Positions 50,558 to 61,485 of a stretch of DNA of 64,000 nt are shown here, piece by piece. The notes beneath the pieces are model-generated. The model had not been told where the DNA came from. It saw only the letters and a program-made list of their open reading frames with translations, and did not search any database. The translations under genes were made by a program, and so were the position numbers. How positions within the stretch are numbered: position 1 is the stretch's first letter; every line of letters starts with the position of its first letter. The stretch is from Phaeoceros laevis (Eukaryota > Anthocerotophyta > Anthocerotopsida > Notothyladales), in NCBI GenBank assembly GCA_049999765.1, contig JBNGIQ010009446.1, positions 268,045-332,044 of the forward strand, read 5' to 3'.

Positions 50558-51669
50558 GATGCTGTCCGAGCTTGAGTGATCACTCAAAAGCAAGAGCGAG
50601 AACGCACGTGGGTTGGACTATCTGAAGCTGCAGCAATGGTTGGACTGCACCAACTTGTTAACCTTGGCGAGCACTAATATCACCATCTGGACCAGATGCA
50701 GACGCTCCAGTTCACCGGAACTGCGTTAAAATTCCGCTGACAGCAGAAATCTTGATGAGGAAGCCGTTCCTTACTCTTTACCTTGAACCCTGCCGAACGA
50801 TTCCAGGAAGAACCATCTGCTGCTAATAACTTAGCTAGCGAATGTTTTTCCGAGCCTAAGCGCTGTTGACGTGGCCAATCCCTCCAATGGTGTCTTCTGC
50901 TGGGGCAAGAGCCATCCATAGGACGAGAAGAGGCCATTCATCAGGAAGTCCTGCAGTTGCAGGTTCTGCTGCTACTTACCTGTCCTTGGGCAACCCGAAA
51001 ATGTTGTCAAACCGAAGGTCCGCAGGGTGTAGGAATTGCATCAGCAATTTGTAACCTGATTGTTCTTCGCTCCAGATGGCAATGCCACCTGTAGACCCTG
51101 ACTTCTGTATGATGTCGACCATGGCCTAAACGACCATGTGCAAACCTTTCTCCATCGGTATGCTAGCTTTCCAGGACTGCTGCTGATACTTCTGGTCTTG
51201 ACAAGAACGGACAATGAGAGCAAGTTATGCTGAAAGCAACAAGCTGCTACCGCCTTTTCCTCTAGTATTACTCACAGTTTACACCGATGTGTGCTCTGCG
51301 CACCCACAGTTTACACCGCTGTGTGCTCTGCTTTCAAATCACAGTCCACACCAGAGTGTGCTTTTGAGAAGAGACAATTTTATACAACTCAAGATTGTAG
51401 GCAGTGACTTCCCTCGAATGAAGGAGCCCAGTACAGGTTGAAGCATTTCCTTTCAAGAACACATGTGGCCGCAGTCATAAATTCCTGCTAGCCTGCTACG
51501 ACTTTCAAATGCGCGCAGGTGGAACACAATGTTCACTGGTCTATCCAATGTGAGATTGTACTAAAATTACACACCTTCTGAAGCACAGATTGGTATTTGG
51601 TGGAAGGAGCTTCAGGATTGCCAGTCTGTGGATGAGGTTGAATTGTTCCGCCCACTCCTGTCCAATTTC
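50558..51669. other. Spacer and 3' flank of P3
   Basis: No gene recognised. A tandem ACAGTTTACACCG.TGTGTGCTCTG repeat lies at about 51276-51330. From 51370 the conserved P-unit end (ACAACTCAAGATTGTAGGCAGTGACTT, AGGAGCCCAGTACAGGTT) begins. Confidence 0.3.
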
Positions 51670-51927
51670 CTATCCTTGTCGTTCCTTCACAACGCGATCT
51701 CTGTCCTCCTTCACCACCATGGTGCGAACCTGCATCTGCCTTCCGTCCCACTCGCTTATGGTCGTTGTGTAAGTCTTGCCGCCGTACTCGTTGTTCGTAT
51801 CAGTGCAAACAGTGTTCTGAACCGGAGCCGGCCTTGAATCTTCTGCTCCGTCAAACTCCACCGGGTCTGTGTCCTTCTGGCCGCTGCGGTTGTAGCGATA
51901 GGGGTCTCCACGGCAGTTGGACGCCAT
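51670..51927 (-). CDS. P3: orphan small protein, array member 3
   Basis: 85 residues: MASNCRGDPYRYNRSGQKDT, DPVEFDGAEDSRPAPVQNTV, CTDTNNEYGGKTYTTTISEW, VRTMVVKEDRDRVVKERQG. The 3' part is slightly diverged (KEDRDRVV for KMDGNGVV). An extra Cys at residue 5 is not shared by the others. Upstream blocks GATCGTGGGAAGAG and CTAGTGAAGCGACTGGCAATG are shared with P1, P2 and P4. Confidence 0.65.
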   Translation of the reverse strand: MASNCRGDPYRYNRSGQKDTDPVEFDGAEDSRPAPVQNTVCTDTNNEYGGKTYTTTISEWDGRQMQVRTMVVKEDRDRVVKERQG

Positions 51928-52329
51928 TGTAGCTGCTGCAAGGTGGAAGGTGCTCCTCAAGCAATGCTTGCCGGGTCCTGGTCCCTGGGCTTGGAAGGCA
52001 AGCAAGCTCTATTTAAAGCAAGCTCGTCCATCCATCACCGCTCTCTCTCCTCCCACTTGCACGCCTTTTAGTTTGAAACAATCAACGATCGGACATTATT
52101 CACAATCCTTGCCTTGGGTGCGATAGGAAACAATATTTCCCCGATCGTGGGAAGAGCCGACACTTCGTCGGCACTTTTGCCAGACTCGGATACTTTGGGG
52201 GTGAGGCTTTCTCCTAGTGAAGCGACTGGCAATGGACACAGGTGAAGGTGTTTTCTGAATGGTCACGCATCCATTTGCCCCGGGTGGTTTTACCCCCAAG
52301 GCCCAAGCTCCAACGTTTATTTGACAGGG

Positions 52330-52660
52330 CTGGAAGTTGGATGGTACAGTGGTGCTCAACAAGTGGCCCCAAATTGTGAAATGCTGGATGCAGGCAATGT
52401 CCTTGTTTTTGGACGAGGAGGAATGTCACCTAGGACGTTACCTTGATTCACGACGGTAGCTTCATGTTTGGTATAAAAACCAGCTCTGCTTTCGGTCATA
52501 CACTTTCAGATCTCAAAAACCACCCGGCTGGTCCACTCAGAGCCTACAGCACACTTGAGAACTGCTGTTGTAATATATAACACGACAGTTTGCTACTACT
52601 ACGGCATCCTGAAAGCACTCTCAATCTACACACACTTCTGCTCCCAGCACGTACTCTGAA
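52330..52660. repeat. Dispersed repeat X, copy 4 (truncated)
   Basis: GATTCACGACGGTAG, TTTGGTATAAAAACCAGCTC, GGCTGGTCCACTCAGAGCCT and GAGAACTGCTGTTG match the left half of copies 1-3. Confidence 0.45.
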
Positions 52661-52870
52661 TTAGTTTCTCCTGGGCTTTGCAAAGCAAAGGTTGGACCAC
52701 AGCAAGGTTGCCTGGTCCACCGGAAGACATCGAAGTCGAGGCACTTCCCCAGAGTAACAGGCTACTTATCTCTGTAGGGTTCCCCATCCACAAAAGCATT
52801 GGCTACCTTGGGGGCAATCATGCCACATGCTTGCAAGCACCCCACAGCTGGACTTGTGCCTCCCCATAAA

Positions 52871-52891
52871 AGTAGTAGTAGTAGTAGTAGG
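52871..52891. repeat. (AGT)7 microsatellite
   Basis: Seven uninterrupted AGT/GTA units. Confidence 0.9.
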
Positions 52892-53099
52892 ATGATCATG
52901 GTGTTTAGCCAACTCCAAAAGGATCTGCAAGCGAGACACTTATTGTTAAGGTGAAGTCGCCATATAGACTCTGCATTTTAACAATCCTTCCACACTTTCC
53001 ACACGTACTGGCAGGGGGTACCGCCAAGAGAAGTGTGACAGTGGAGCCCTTTCATCACCCACATCAGACGTAAGCCTTCCAAGACTGCTAAGGCAACTC

Positions 53100-53600
53100 A
53101 TCATCACATTCTGCTCACATGGACATTGTTCTCTTACATGCTGATGAAGGTGTTCCTGCCGAGGACAACCGGCTCATAGCCTTTCCTATTCCTTCAAGCA
53201 CCAGACTTGCAGCTACAAAAGTGCCCCTCTCCTTCTCTGCCAGCTAGTACCACGAGTCCTTGATTATTCCACAGGACACTCCATCAGCAATATCTTCTAT
53301 GCATACTCTCGCAGCAATAGCCTGCTTGCAAGCCAGTGCGTGATGAGGCCAACCCTAAAGACCACCCGCAGTCTTCCAATGCAACTGAGCTACAGTCCAT
53401 GCAGGTAGGGCAGGTCAGCTGTTGTTTATCCATAGCTCCCGTCCTTAGCCATGCGCAAGAATAGACGAAGCTAGTAGACCATGAACCAGGTGCATCAACT
53501 GAAGCACAAAGAAGATGGTTCACATGATGGCTCACCGTAACTGCAGCCTTCGTCAACTTTTTCATTGCTGCAGATAGCTCCATTAAGATCCCGCAGCAAG
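53100..53600. repeat. Duplicated block Y, copy 1
   Basis: Blocks TGCTGATGAAGGTGTT, CAAGCACCAGACTTGCAGCT, AAAAGTGCCCCTCTCCTTCT, CATCAACTGAAGCACAAAGA and GCAAGATCTGTGGG are shared with 55940-56450. On the minus strand both copies keep SHHVNHLLCASVDAP in frame, preceded by THRSC.GILMEL, so the block once carried an exon; its identity is unknown. Confidence 0.45.
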
Positions 53601-53984
53601 ATCTGTGGGCCTAGTATGTCCAGAGTACTTGGACATCCCAGCGAACACGGAGGAACTCACAGTAGCAGAAGTCACAAATTGTACAACTCAAGATTACAGG
53701 CCTGTGGATGAAGTTGGATTGCTCCCTCCTATCCAATTTGCTACCTACAAAGAGATGAATCCCTCTCAATTAAATGAAGGAGCCCAGTACAGGTCCAAAT
53801 CGTTGGACGAATCCAAAGCTCTAAATCTTCCAACACAAGGTCTCTCAAATGTGGCTCCAGGCAACTTGACATTGCTCCCGAAGTTGGGAGGTGGTATTCC
53901 AGATTGTTATGCTGAGGACGAGCTTCTTGCCCGTTGCGGGCAGGCCTATGGATGGAGTTGGATTGCTCCCTCCTATCCAATTTC

Positions 53985-54257
53985 CTATCCAATTTTCTTA
54001 TCGTCTCTTTCCCTCACAACGCCATCATCGTCCAACTTCACCACCAGGATGCGAATCGTCACCAGATTGTTGCCGCGCCGCTCGCTTATGGTCGTTGTGT
54101 TAGTCTTGCCGCCGTATTCGTTTTTGGTAACAGTGCAAACAGTCTTCTGAACCGTAGGCGGCCGCGGATCTTCTGCTGCGTCAAACTCCACCTGGTCTTT
54201 TTCCCTCTGGTTGCGGTTGTAGCGGTAGGGGTCTCCACGGCGGGATGGCGACGCCAT
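53985..54257 (-). CDS. P4: orphan small protein, array member 4
   Basis: 90 residues: MASPSRRGDPYRYNRNQREK, DQVEFDAAEDPRPPTVQKTV, CTVTKNEYGGKTNTTTISER, VTIRILVVKLDDDGVVRERD. It keeps the TVCTVTKNEYGGKT core; SEWD is changed to SERR, losing the otherwise conserved Trp. The C-terminus DDKKIG is longer than in P2, P3 and P5. Confidence 0.65.
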   Translation of the reverse strand: MASPSRRGDPYRYNRNQREKDQVEFDAAEDPRPPTVQKTVCTVTKNEYGGKTNTTTISERRGNNLVTIRILVVKLDDDGVVRERDDKKIG

Positions 54258-54657
54258 TAGAGCTGAGCACTAGAAAGCTGAAGGTTTCGCTCGGCAATGC
54301 CTTGCCTGATCCTTGTTATGTGGCTTGCAAGGAGGCAAAGCCCCTCTATGAAGCAACCTGAATCAACGCCCTCTCCTCCCACTCGCACGCTTTTTCAAAC
54401 AATCAACTATCCGATATTCACAATGCCTTCAGGCGCGAAAGAGAACCCCCCCCAAAAAGAAAGAGAACCAATCTCACCGATCGTGGAAAGAGTCAAGACA
54501 TCGTCCGTACTCCGGCTCGACTTTGGTGTGAGCTCCTCCTAGCGTGAGGCTACTGGCAACGGACACGGATGAAGGTGTTATCTCGAATGGTGACGCATCC
54601 ATTTGTCCCCGACCCCAAGGCCTATAGCTCGAACGTTTATTTGACAGGGGAAGCACT

Positions 54658-54750
54658 ACTAGCGCGCTCGACTTGAACGCGCTCGACTAACGCGCTCGAC
54701 TTGAACGCGCTCGAGTAACGCGCTCGACTAACTCGCTCGACCAACGCGCT
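54658..54750. repeat. Short tandem repeat AACGCGCTCGACT
   Basis: About six imperfect copies of a 13-18 bp unit centred on ACGCGCTCGACT, upstream (minus sense) of P4. Confidence 0.7.
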
Positions 54751-55940
54751 CCGCCTTCTCTCCTCTCTCTAGCGGTGTCCTTCGGGGAGCAGGCGGACAC
54801 AAGGAGGCACGCGGAGTGTGTCGCAGTGAGGACATAATCTAGCGAGAGGACAAGCGAGACCGATGGGCAACTCTGCCCAACTTCTGGCCTGGGAGGCACG
54901 AGGGTCATGGTGGCAAGCTTAAAGTGCGGGTTTGATTGTTCATGCCACAGCTGAAGGAGAGAGAGCCACCCACACTGGCACTGACCAAGCACTGGCGGCA
55001 ATGTCTCACCTCATGTTAGGAGGCCATCCTTACTAATGATCTTGTTCGTGCTCAATGGGCGGTCTCAACTCATGTTAGCATGCCATCTTTACTAATGATC
55101 TTGTTCGTGCTCAATGGGCGTAGCTGAACTCGTAATGGCAGTTTTTTGGGACATCTTAGCTCACCCATTTTACTTTTGCCGGAAGGCAAAGGTACTTAGA
55201 TCACCGAGCTTTTTGTGAATCAGCCTCATCGACTAGCTGGTTCTTGAAAAGCTAGAGGACAGTAGAGTACACCCTTTTTGCATTGCTACCCACTAGAATC
55301 TTTTATTGAGGGCTTGTTGAGGATTGAGTGTATTGAGGATTGAGGATTGAGGGTTTATCGGAGATTTATTGGCGGACTGATCATGAGGTGCTGAGAAATG
55401 ATATGTTGAGAGATGAGGTGCAGCTGAGAAATGACGAGCCAAGAATTGCCGTGCTGGGGGAATGCCACATTCAGAGCTGCCACACCAACGAATTGATGAT
55501 ACGTCACATGTATGTCCTGCTGACAATTGCCTTGCTAGGAAATGCCACGCTCAATTGTTGTGACCTGGATTGCTGACTTGTCACCAGTGTGCCTTGCTGG
55601 CAACTACCATGCTGAGAAATGCCAAGCTCAATTGATTGGGACCTGAACAGACGGCTCACCCTCTCTCTGCGCTTCACTGAGCTGCAGAGTAGAAACCTGC
55701 AGAGCAGAGACTTCACAAAAACCTGCTGATAACCCACAATTACGCTTGCTTTATGTTTGCCTTGTTTGCCTGTTTGAAAAAAGTTCAGGGCTTCTCTGGT
55801 TCTGCCGAGATTCTAAATCACTAGAGATATCAAGGGAGCGGCAATGAACATCGTGTCACGTGCTGCATCGAACATCGTGTCACGGGCTGCATTCTGTGCA
55901 AATGTGGCTAGAGCATGCCTTTTGCAAAGCCTGAAAAGAA
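54751..55940. other. Spacer with tandem duplications, no gene seen
   Basis: Two copies of a roughly 58-bp unit (TCATGTTAG.A.GCCATC and TTACTAATGATCTTGTTCGT) lie at about 55010-55122. TGAGGATTGA repeats occur near 55320-55350, and a 22-bp duplication (GAACATCGTGTCACG) near 55848-55885. No coding sequence can be supported. Confidence 0.35.
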
Positions 55941-56450
55941 AGGCCCTCATTGTTCTCTTACGTGCTGATGAAGGTGTTGCTGCCAAGGGCAACCAGCTCA
56001 TAGCCTTTCTTTTCGTTCAAGCACCAGACTTGCAGCTACAAAAGTGCCCCTCTCCTTCTCTGCCAGCTACCACGTATCCTGACCTGCCCTACTTGTATGA
56101 ATTCACTGCAGCTCAGTGGCATTGAAAGACTGCGGGTGGTCTTTAGGGTTGGCCTCATCACGCACTGACTGTGCATACTTGCAGGCTATTGCTGCGAGAG
56201 TATGCATAGAAGATATTGCTGATGGAGTATCCTGTACAACAGCTGTTGTCTATCCATAGCTACTTCGCATGGCTAAGAAAAGGCTAAGCTAGTAAAACCA
56301 TGAAACCGGTGCATCAACTGAAGCACAAAGAAGATGGTTGACATGATGGCTCACCCTAGCTGCAGCCTTCTTGAACTCATTCATTGTTACATATAGCTCC
56401 ATCAGGATTCCGCGGCAAGATCTGTGGGTCCAGTATCTGGAGACCTGCAC
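55940..56450. repeat. Duplicated block Y, copy 2
   Basis: Direct repeat of 53100-53600. On the minus strand it reads YWTHRSCRGILMELYVTMNE, KKAAARVSHHVNHLLCASVD, then a stop. Confidence 0.45.
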
Positions 56451-56478
56451 AACGAGCTCCTGCATCTGGAAAAAGTTG

Positions 56479-56616
56479 TCACGTACGAAAAACTCCGTGA
56501 GCCTTCAATCGCTGCTTAGGGTCTACACTCAACATCCTCCTTAAAAGATCTTTGGCGCTCTCAGACACCACCTGTAGCCAGGTATCTGACACCAAGTCAA
56601 TCTCTCCCCTCACGAC
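56479..56616 (-). pseudogene. CDPK/CaMK-type protein kinase C-lobe fragment
   Basis: After an acceptor-like GCACAG the minus strand reads VVRGEIDLVSDTWLQVVSES and AKDLLRRMLSVDPKQRLKAH, then GVFRT and a stop. This is the end of a calcium-dependent protein kinase domain (known pattern GEIDFESDPWPSISESAKDL, then VRRML..DPK.RLTA..VL). Only this exon is present, and the expected HPW motif is lost. Confidence 0.6.
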
Positions 56617-56933
56617 CTGTGCATCAGAGCAATACCGAGAAGTCGCAAATTGTACAACTCAAGATCGTGCACAGGCAGTGTATTATCAAGAGATGGATCC
56701 GTCTCAATTAAATGAAGCAGCCCAGTACAGGTCCAAATCGTTGGACGAATCCAAAGCTCTAAATCTTCCCACACAGGTTCTCCTAACTGTGGCTCCAGGC
56801 AACTTGACATTGCTGCCGAAGTTGGGAGATGGTACCACAGATTGTTATGCTGAGGAAGAGCAAGCTTCTTGCAAGCCAGTTGCGGACAGGCCTGTGGACG
56901 AAGTTGGATTGTTCCGCTCACTCCTATCCAATT

Positions 56934-57173
56934 TCAGGTCGCTGATCTTTCCTTCACAACGCCATTGCCGTCCATCTTCACCACCACGGTGCTAACCAGC
57001 CTCAACACGCCGTCGTCCCACTCGCTTGTGGTGGTTGTGTAGGTCTTGCCGCCGTACTCGTTTCTGGCACAAGAGCAAACAGTCTCCCGAACCGGCTCCC
57101 ACGGGGGAGGATCTGCTGCGTCGAACTCCACCGGCTCTGTCTCCCTCTGGTTGTTGCGGCTGCGGCCGGCCAT
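56934..57173 (-). CDS. P5: orphan small protein, array member 5
   Basis: 79 residues, the shortest and most diverged member: MAGRSRNNQRETEPVEFDAA, DPPPWEPVRETVCSCARNEY, GGKTYTTTTSEWDDGVLRLV, STVVVKMDGNGVVKERSAT. It lacks the YRYN segment of the other four and has an additional Cys (TVCSC). Upstream it keeps the CT-rich CTCTCTCCTCCC block and the AAACAATC motif. Confidence 0.6.
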   Translation of the reverse strand: MAGRSRNNQRETEPVEFDAADPPPWEPVRETVCSCARNEYGGKTYTTTTSEWDDGVLRLVSTVVVKMDGNGVVKERSAT

Positions 57174-57769
57174 TCTAGCTGCTGAAAGCGCAAGGTCTCG
57201 CTCGGCAATGGCAATGCTTGCCTGGTCCTGCTCCCGATCAAGGGGTCACTTCATATATGGCCGCATCAACGCTCTCTCTCCTCCCCCACTTGCATGCTTT
57301 TTCGTTGAAACAATCTACGCATCCATATCCACAAGATTTCCTTGCCTTCCGCGCATTTTAGACATGCAGTCCCAAGTCTCCCCGAGTTGTTGTTGTCGAT
57401 ATTTGAAGAGGTTTACTCGGTCCCGTAGAGGGTCCCCCTTTGCCCACCGGTTCAGTCGAGACCTCCCCCGAGATTCGTCCCGACTCCGGCCGGCTCCGGA
57501 TACAAGTCAAGGTGTAGTCAATATGTAATGGTGATGCATTCATTTGTCGCCGGGTGGATTTTACCCCAACCTCGAACTTCTTCCTTCCGAGGAGCAGCAA
57601 AATGTGGGCTCCTCAAGATGCCGTGCTCCCTCCAAGCCGTGCCGAAACGTGGGGAATCTGATCAGAACAGTACAAGTTTGCAAGTCGCCTGACTGCTAGT
57701 GGAGGTCTAAGTCGACGTTAAAAAACTAGTCGTCCACCCCAAGTCTTCCCGGAGAATTTCTTACAGCAG

Positions 57770-57912
57770 ACTGCTTCTCGCCAACGGACCAGGTGCCGAC
57801 ATGCTGCATTTCTCCTTGTCCCTTTTGATATGTGCATTCCTCCAGCTTGTCGTAGAGCGGCAACGATGAAGTGTGGAGATAGGCTGTCTTCTCCAAGGTA
57901 GGCTAGCTTTAT
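57770..57912. repeat. Truncated duplicate of the DUR3 5' end
   Basis: Blocks CTTCTCGCCAACGGACCAGG, TTTCTCCTTGTCC, CAGCTTGTCGTAGAGCGG and GCTGTCTTCTCCAAGGTAGGCTAGCT correspond, in the same order, to the leader (about 61220-61320) and the exon 1/intron 1 junction (61560-61583) of the DUR3 gene. The coding part between them is deleted. Confidence 0.55.
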
Positions 57913-58314
57913 TAAAAATTCTTGCTGGTCCATTTGCAGAAGAGCATCCAGTGCCTTGCCGTGTGAGGGCAACGAGATAGGGATCGGAGGCCATCGCAAA
58001 CCCGTAGATTATCTCAAGAAAATAAGCATGAAAGTGGAACTGTACTCTGAGCTTCATCCACCGTCAGGGATGAGGGAATGCTGTTCCTGCTGGCAACCCA
58101 ACATGATCACTCAAGATTTGCTACGCTCTCCAATTTCTTGCAGGCAGGGAGGAAGTAGTAAGCAGGAGGGGTTCATATGCTGCCAAAGGAGAGGCAAGGC
58201 CAGCCATTGTTGAATCTGCTACTTTCCAGAGGCAACTTTGCTTTGAGAGGCAACTTGCTACCAGCTCATTCATTTGGCAGTGGCTCGTGGAAGGGCCGGG
58301 GTACGAGTTCATGC

Positions 58315-60296
58315 TTAGAGACGAGACTGCTGTTGCTGAGAGGGGATTTCGGGGGAAGCGGTGCAGTCGAGCAGTGGCAGTCGGTTTTGCAAAAAGAGAT
58401 GGCGAGTCTGGTTGCGGCGCAGCTTGCCGGAAGTGGTCTTCGGGATGGATCGGGGCTTCACCAGCGCCACGGCGCACGCCGGGATGCCGTGGTGGAAATG
58501 CAGCACCTCCCAAGCTCTCTGGGCGGTTTCCGGCGCCCAGTTTGCCTCATCCACCACCTCCGCCACAACCACCACCTCAGGAAGCGTGCTGCCGGAGAAC
58601 GCGACGCAGCAGCCAGCGCGGAGCCCGCTGCTGGTTCGGAACACGCTCCGTTCCAGCAGGTGGGGATGCACCGTCCGCCCCTGCACCAGCAGCACCTCCT
58701 GCGTCCGCCCGGTCACATACAGGAAGCCCTCCACGATTCTGCCCAGGTCTCCGGTGCGGACGAAGCTGCGGGTCGGGTGGTGCGACTGGGACGCTAGCTG
58801 CGCGCGGAAGGTGCGCTCGGTGAGGGACGGGAGGGCCAGGTACCCGGACGCGTTGCTCGGGGAGCTCACCCAGATTTCTCCCTCGCTGCCCTCGGGGGCC
58901 TCCTCCCCCTCCCGCCAGCTTCCCGGCCGCAACGATGGCTTCACAACCCTAATGTCCATATCGGGGTTGTTGTTGCTGTCTCCGACTCGGCCCACTGGCA
59001 GCAGGCCGCCGTGGGAGGGGTAGCCCCCGGAGCGGGACGGCGATGGCCAGGCTGTGCACACGAAGGTGCAGTTTTCTGCCAAGCCGTACGACGGGGCGAT
59101 GGCGCTGCCTCGCAGGCCGTGGCGGGAGAAGGTCGTTTGGAAGTGGTGCACGTCTTCCAGCAGGATGGGCTCGTTGATGAGGATGAGGCACTGGAGGCAG
59201 GCCAGGTTGAACGAGCTTGTCGGGGTCTGATGGAGGTGCCGCTGGGCTGTGAGAGGCAGGGCGAACGCCGGGACCACGGTGCAGGTTGCCTTGAATTGGG
59301 ACAGCATCTCCAGCCACAGGCAGGGCCGGGTGGCGAAGTCCCGGGGAGCAGCCATCACTGTTGTGGCTCCGCACACCACGGTGAGGAGCGTGAACACGAG
59401 GCCGCAGTCGTGGTACTGCGGCAGCCAGGTTGCGATGACGGTCGCTGGGCCCAGGTCGTATGCCCGCCGGGCGGATCGGGCGTTGTGAGCTGCGCTGCCG
59501 GCGGAGACCAGCACGGGCTTGGGCTTGCCTGTCGTCCCTGAGGTGTACTGGAGCAGGAAGATGTCACTGGCGCCGCAGCCACCTGCTGCTGGAGCTCTGC
59601 TGCTGGAAGGGGTTGAAGAGGAGGAGGCGGCTCCTGGTTGTGTTGTTGTGGGTGTGGAGGTTTCGCATATGATGTCGATCCAGTCCCGAGCTTCTAAAGC
59701 GGCCAAGGATGGAGCCTGGTTCGGTCCCATCGTCCAGAAGGTCTTCCTCAGCAGAGCAGAGTAGCCATGTGGAGACAAAACTGCCCGTGGGGATGCTTCG
59801 CTGCAGATTTGGCCGAGTCTTTCAACGTCCTTGGCGGAGCACTTTGCAGGGTCTGGAGGAGAGATTGGGATGATGACCAGACCAGCCCGTTGGCAGCCGA
59901 ACAGAATCTGGATGCAGCACCCATCGTATGCATGTTGAGGTCAGACCATCAGTAGAGGAAAATGAATACAGGTTGCTGAAAAAAGTTGTCTGAGCAATTG
60001 CTTACCTGAATAAAGTCCAGACCAGGAGGGTAGATGATAAGCACTCGGTCTCCCTTGGAGAAAGACAGAGGGCTGCGGTTGCAGAGGTGAGATGCAATCC
60101 TGGATGCAGCTCTGTTCAGGTCTTTGTAAGTGATGGAGTCTGTCTCGTTGCAGTTGCTATCCACCCATTTGAACGCTGGCTTGTCACCAAAGGTGCAGAA
60201 ATTTGCCCAGGTGAACAGGTACTGATCAGCCACTGGGTGGTCTGGAAACAAGGGATCGTAATTGGACTCCATTAAGCAGGAGAATTTCCTGCTCAT
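58315..60296 (-). CDS. Fatty acyl-AMP ligase-like AMP-binding enzyme
   Basis: Exon 1 is 60006-60272 (or from ATG 60296) and exon 2 is 58315-59907, with an intron of 98 bp; 619-627 residues. LDFI joins to LFGCQRAGLVIIPISPP across the splice. YTSGTTGKPKPV is the AMP-binding P-loop; WLPQYHDCGLVF, YGLAENCTFV, FVRTGDLGRI, FLYVTGRTQEVLLVQGR and the catalytic-Lys motif PKTTSGKLRR follow. The YHD.GL and WLP..HD features match the bacterial-type FAAL branch rather than 4CL or LACS enzymes. FAALs make acyl-adenylates for transfer to carrier proteins; whether this plant protein needs a carrier or CoA is unknown. All key motifs are present, so it is probably active. It has no N-terminal transit peptide that I can see. 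It is divergently paired with DUR3. Confidence 0.85.
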
Positions 60297-60596
60297 GAAT
60301 CTCCACCGCAGGATGAAGACGCAGTTGCAGCAACGAGGTACCCCTCTTTCCAAGCAGCCAGCTGCAGCATCTACATGTACATGGAGTGCAAGGTAAGTTC
60401 TGAGCTGTTCTTTGCACTACCTCTTGTAGAATCTTCTGAAATAAGAGAAGATGAAACGGAAGCTGTCAGGTTGCAATTAAGCAGGAAGAACAACAGCCAG
60501 AGAAGGAGCAACCATTCTAGACTGTCTCCTTTGGTGCAGCATTTATGCTTATACAACGATAAGGCAGTTCCTTGGGCATGCACAGGTGATCTCTGA

Positions 60597-61485
60597 TTAC
60601 GAAGTACTGGGATCAGGATATGTCAAGGGATATCCTTAAGCTGTAGGATATGTCCTTATGGCAAATTGTTGGATGTCTTGGAGCTCCTGGAAAGGGACAA
60701 GTGCCAATAGAAATGTCGCTTTGTGGACGTCGCCGCAAGCTAACCCAAATTATTCCATAATATTCTGAGCGCACATGGATCTTTACTCTCAACATGCCGT
60801 TTGTATGCGCTAACATTGTCACAAACTGACATACCAGGATGTTGGTGCACTGCGGGATGAAGAAATTGCACTCCATATTGTACTGAGCTACCAGCAATAA
60901 TTCTACAATCTCCTTTCAACAACTTGAAGCAAAACAACACTCCATCGGAAGTAGGTCGCAATTTAACCCGAAAGATCTAGTCCTCACAACGAATTGGACC
61001 AGCACGAACATACAACAGCTGCCTTCTCAGCATCAAACCCCGAGTCCTGCAGGTTGTGAGTGCGGACATAGCGGAGCCGGTCCCTCGTTTAACTGTTGTT
61101 ACGGTAGTACGGCAGTTCCTTTTCAGTGTTTTCACGACCCGGTCTTCCTGGAGAATCATCAAGTGCCTGAACGTCTGCTTCTCTCACCGAGAAGCACTGA
61201 ATAAAGTTGCTTCCTTCCACTCCGACGGACCTTGTGCTGCTTTTCTCCTTGTCCTTTCGGTTGCGTGGCCGGACATCGATATGTGCAGTCCATCAGCTTG
61301 TCGTAGAGCGGTAACAATGTCATTCTACACGTGTGAAGCCGGCCTGGCCTTAGACCACTACTGTAGTAGAACGTCAGGTCTAGACCGAGGTTCAATTGGC
61401 AGGCCAGCTGCGGTTAGAGGTGGTCACGAGTATCAGTTGTGGTTCTGTGCCCCTTGGAAGCTGCTGAGATCCAATTTGGATCACA
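60597..61485. promoter_or_regulatory. Shared intergenic region between FAAL-like gene and DUR3
   Basis: About 0.9 kb between divergent genes. It contains no gene I can support. The right part (about 61190-61330) is the DUR3 leader that has been duplicated to 57770-57912. Confidence 0.35.

Noticed and set aside
58949-59541. Long open frames on the other strand and in other frames within the FAAL-like gene
   Set aside because: Shadows caused by high GC content. Only the minus frame carries the AMP-binding motifs.
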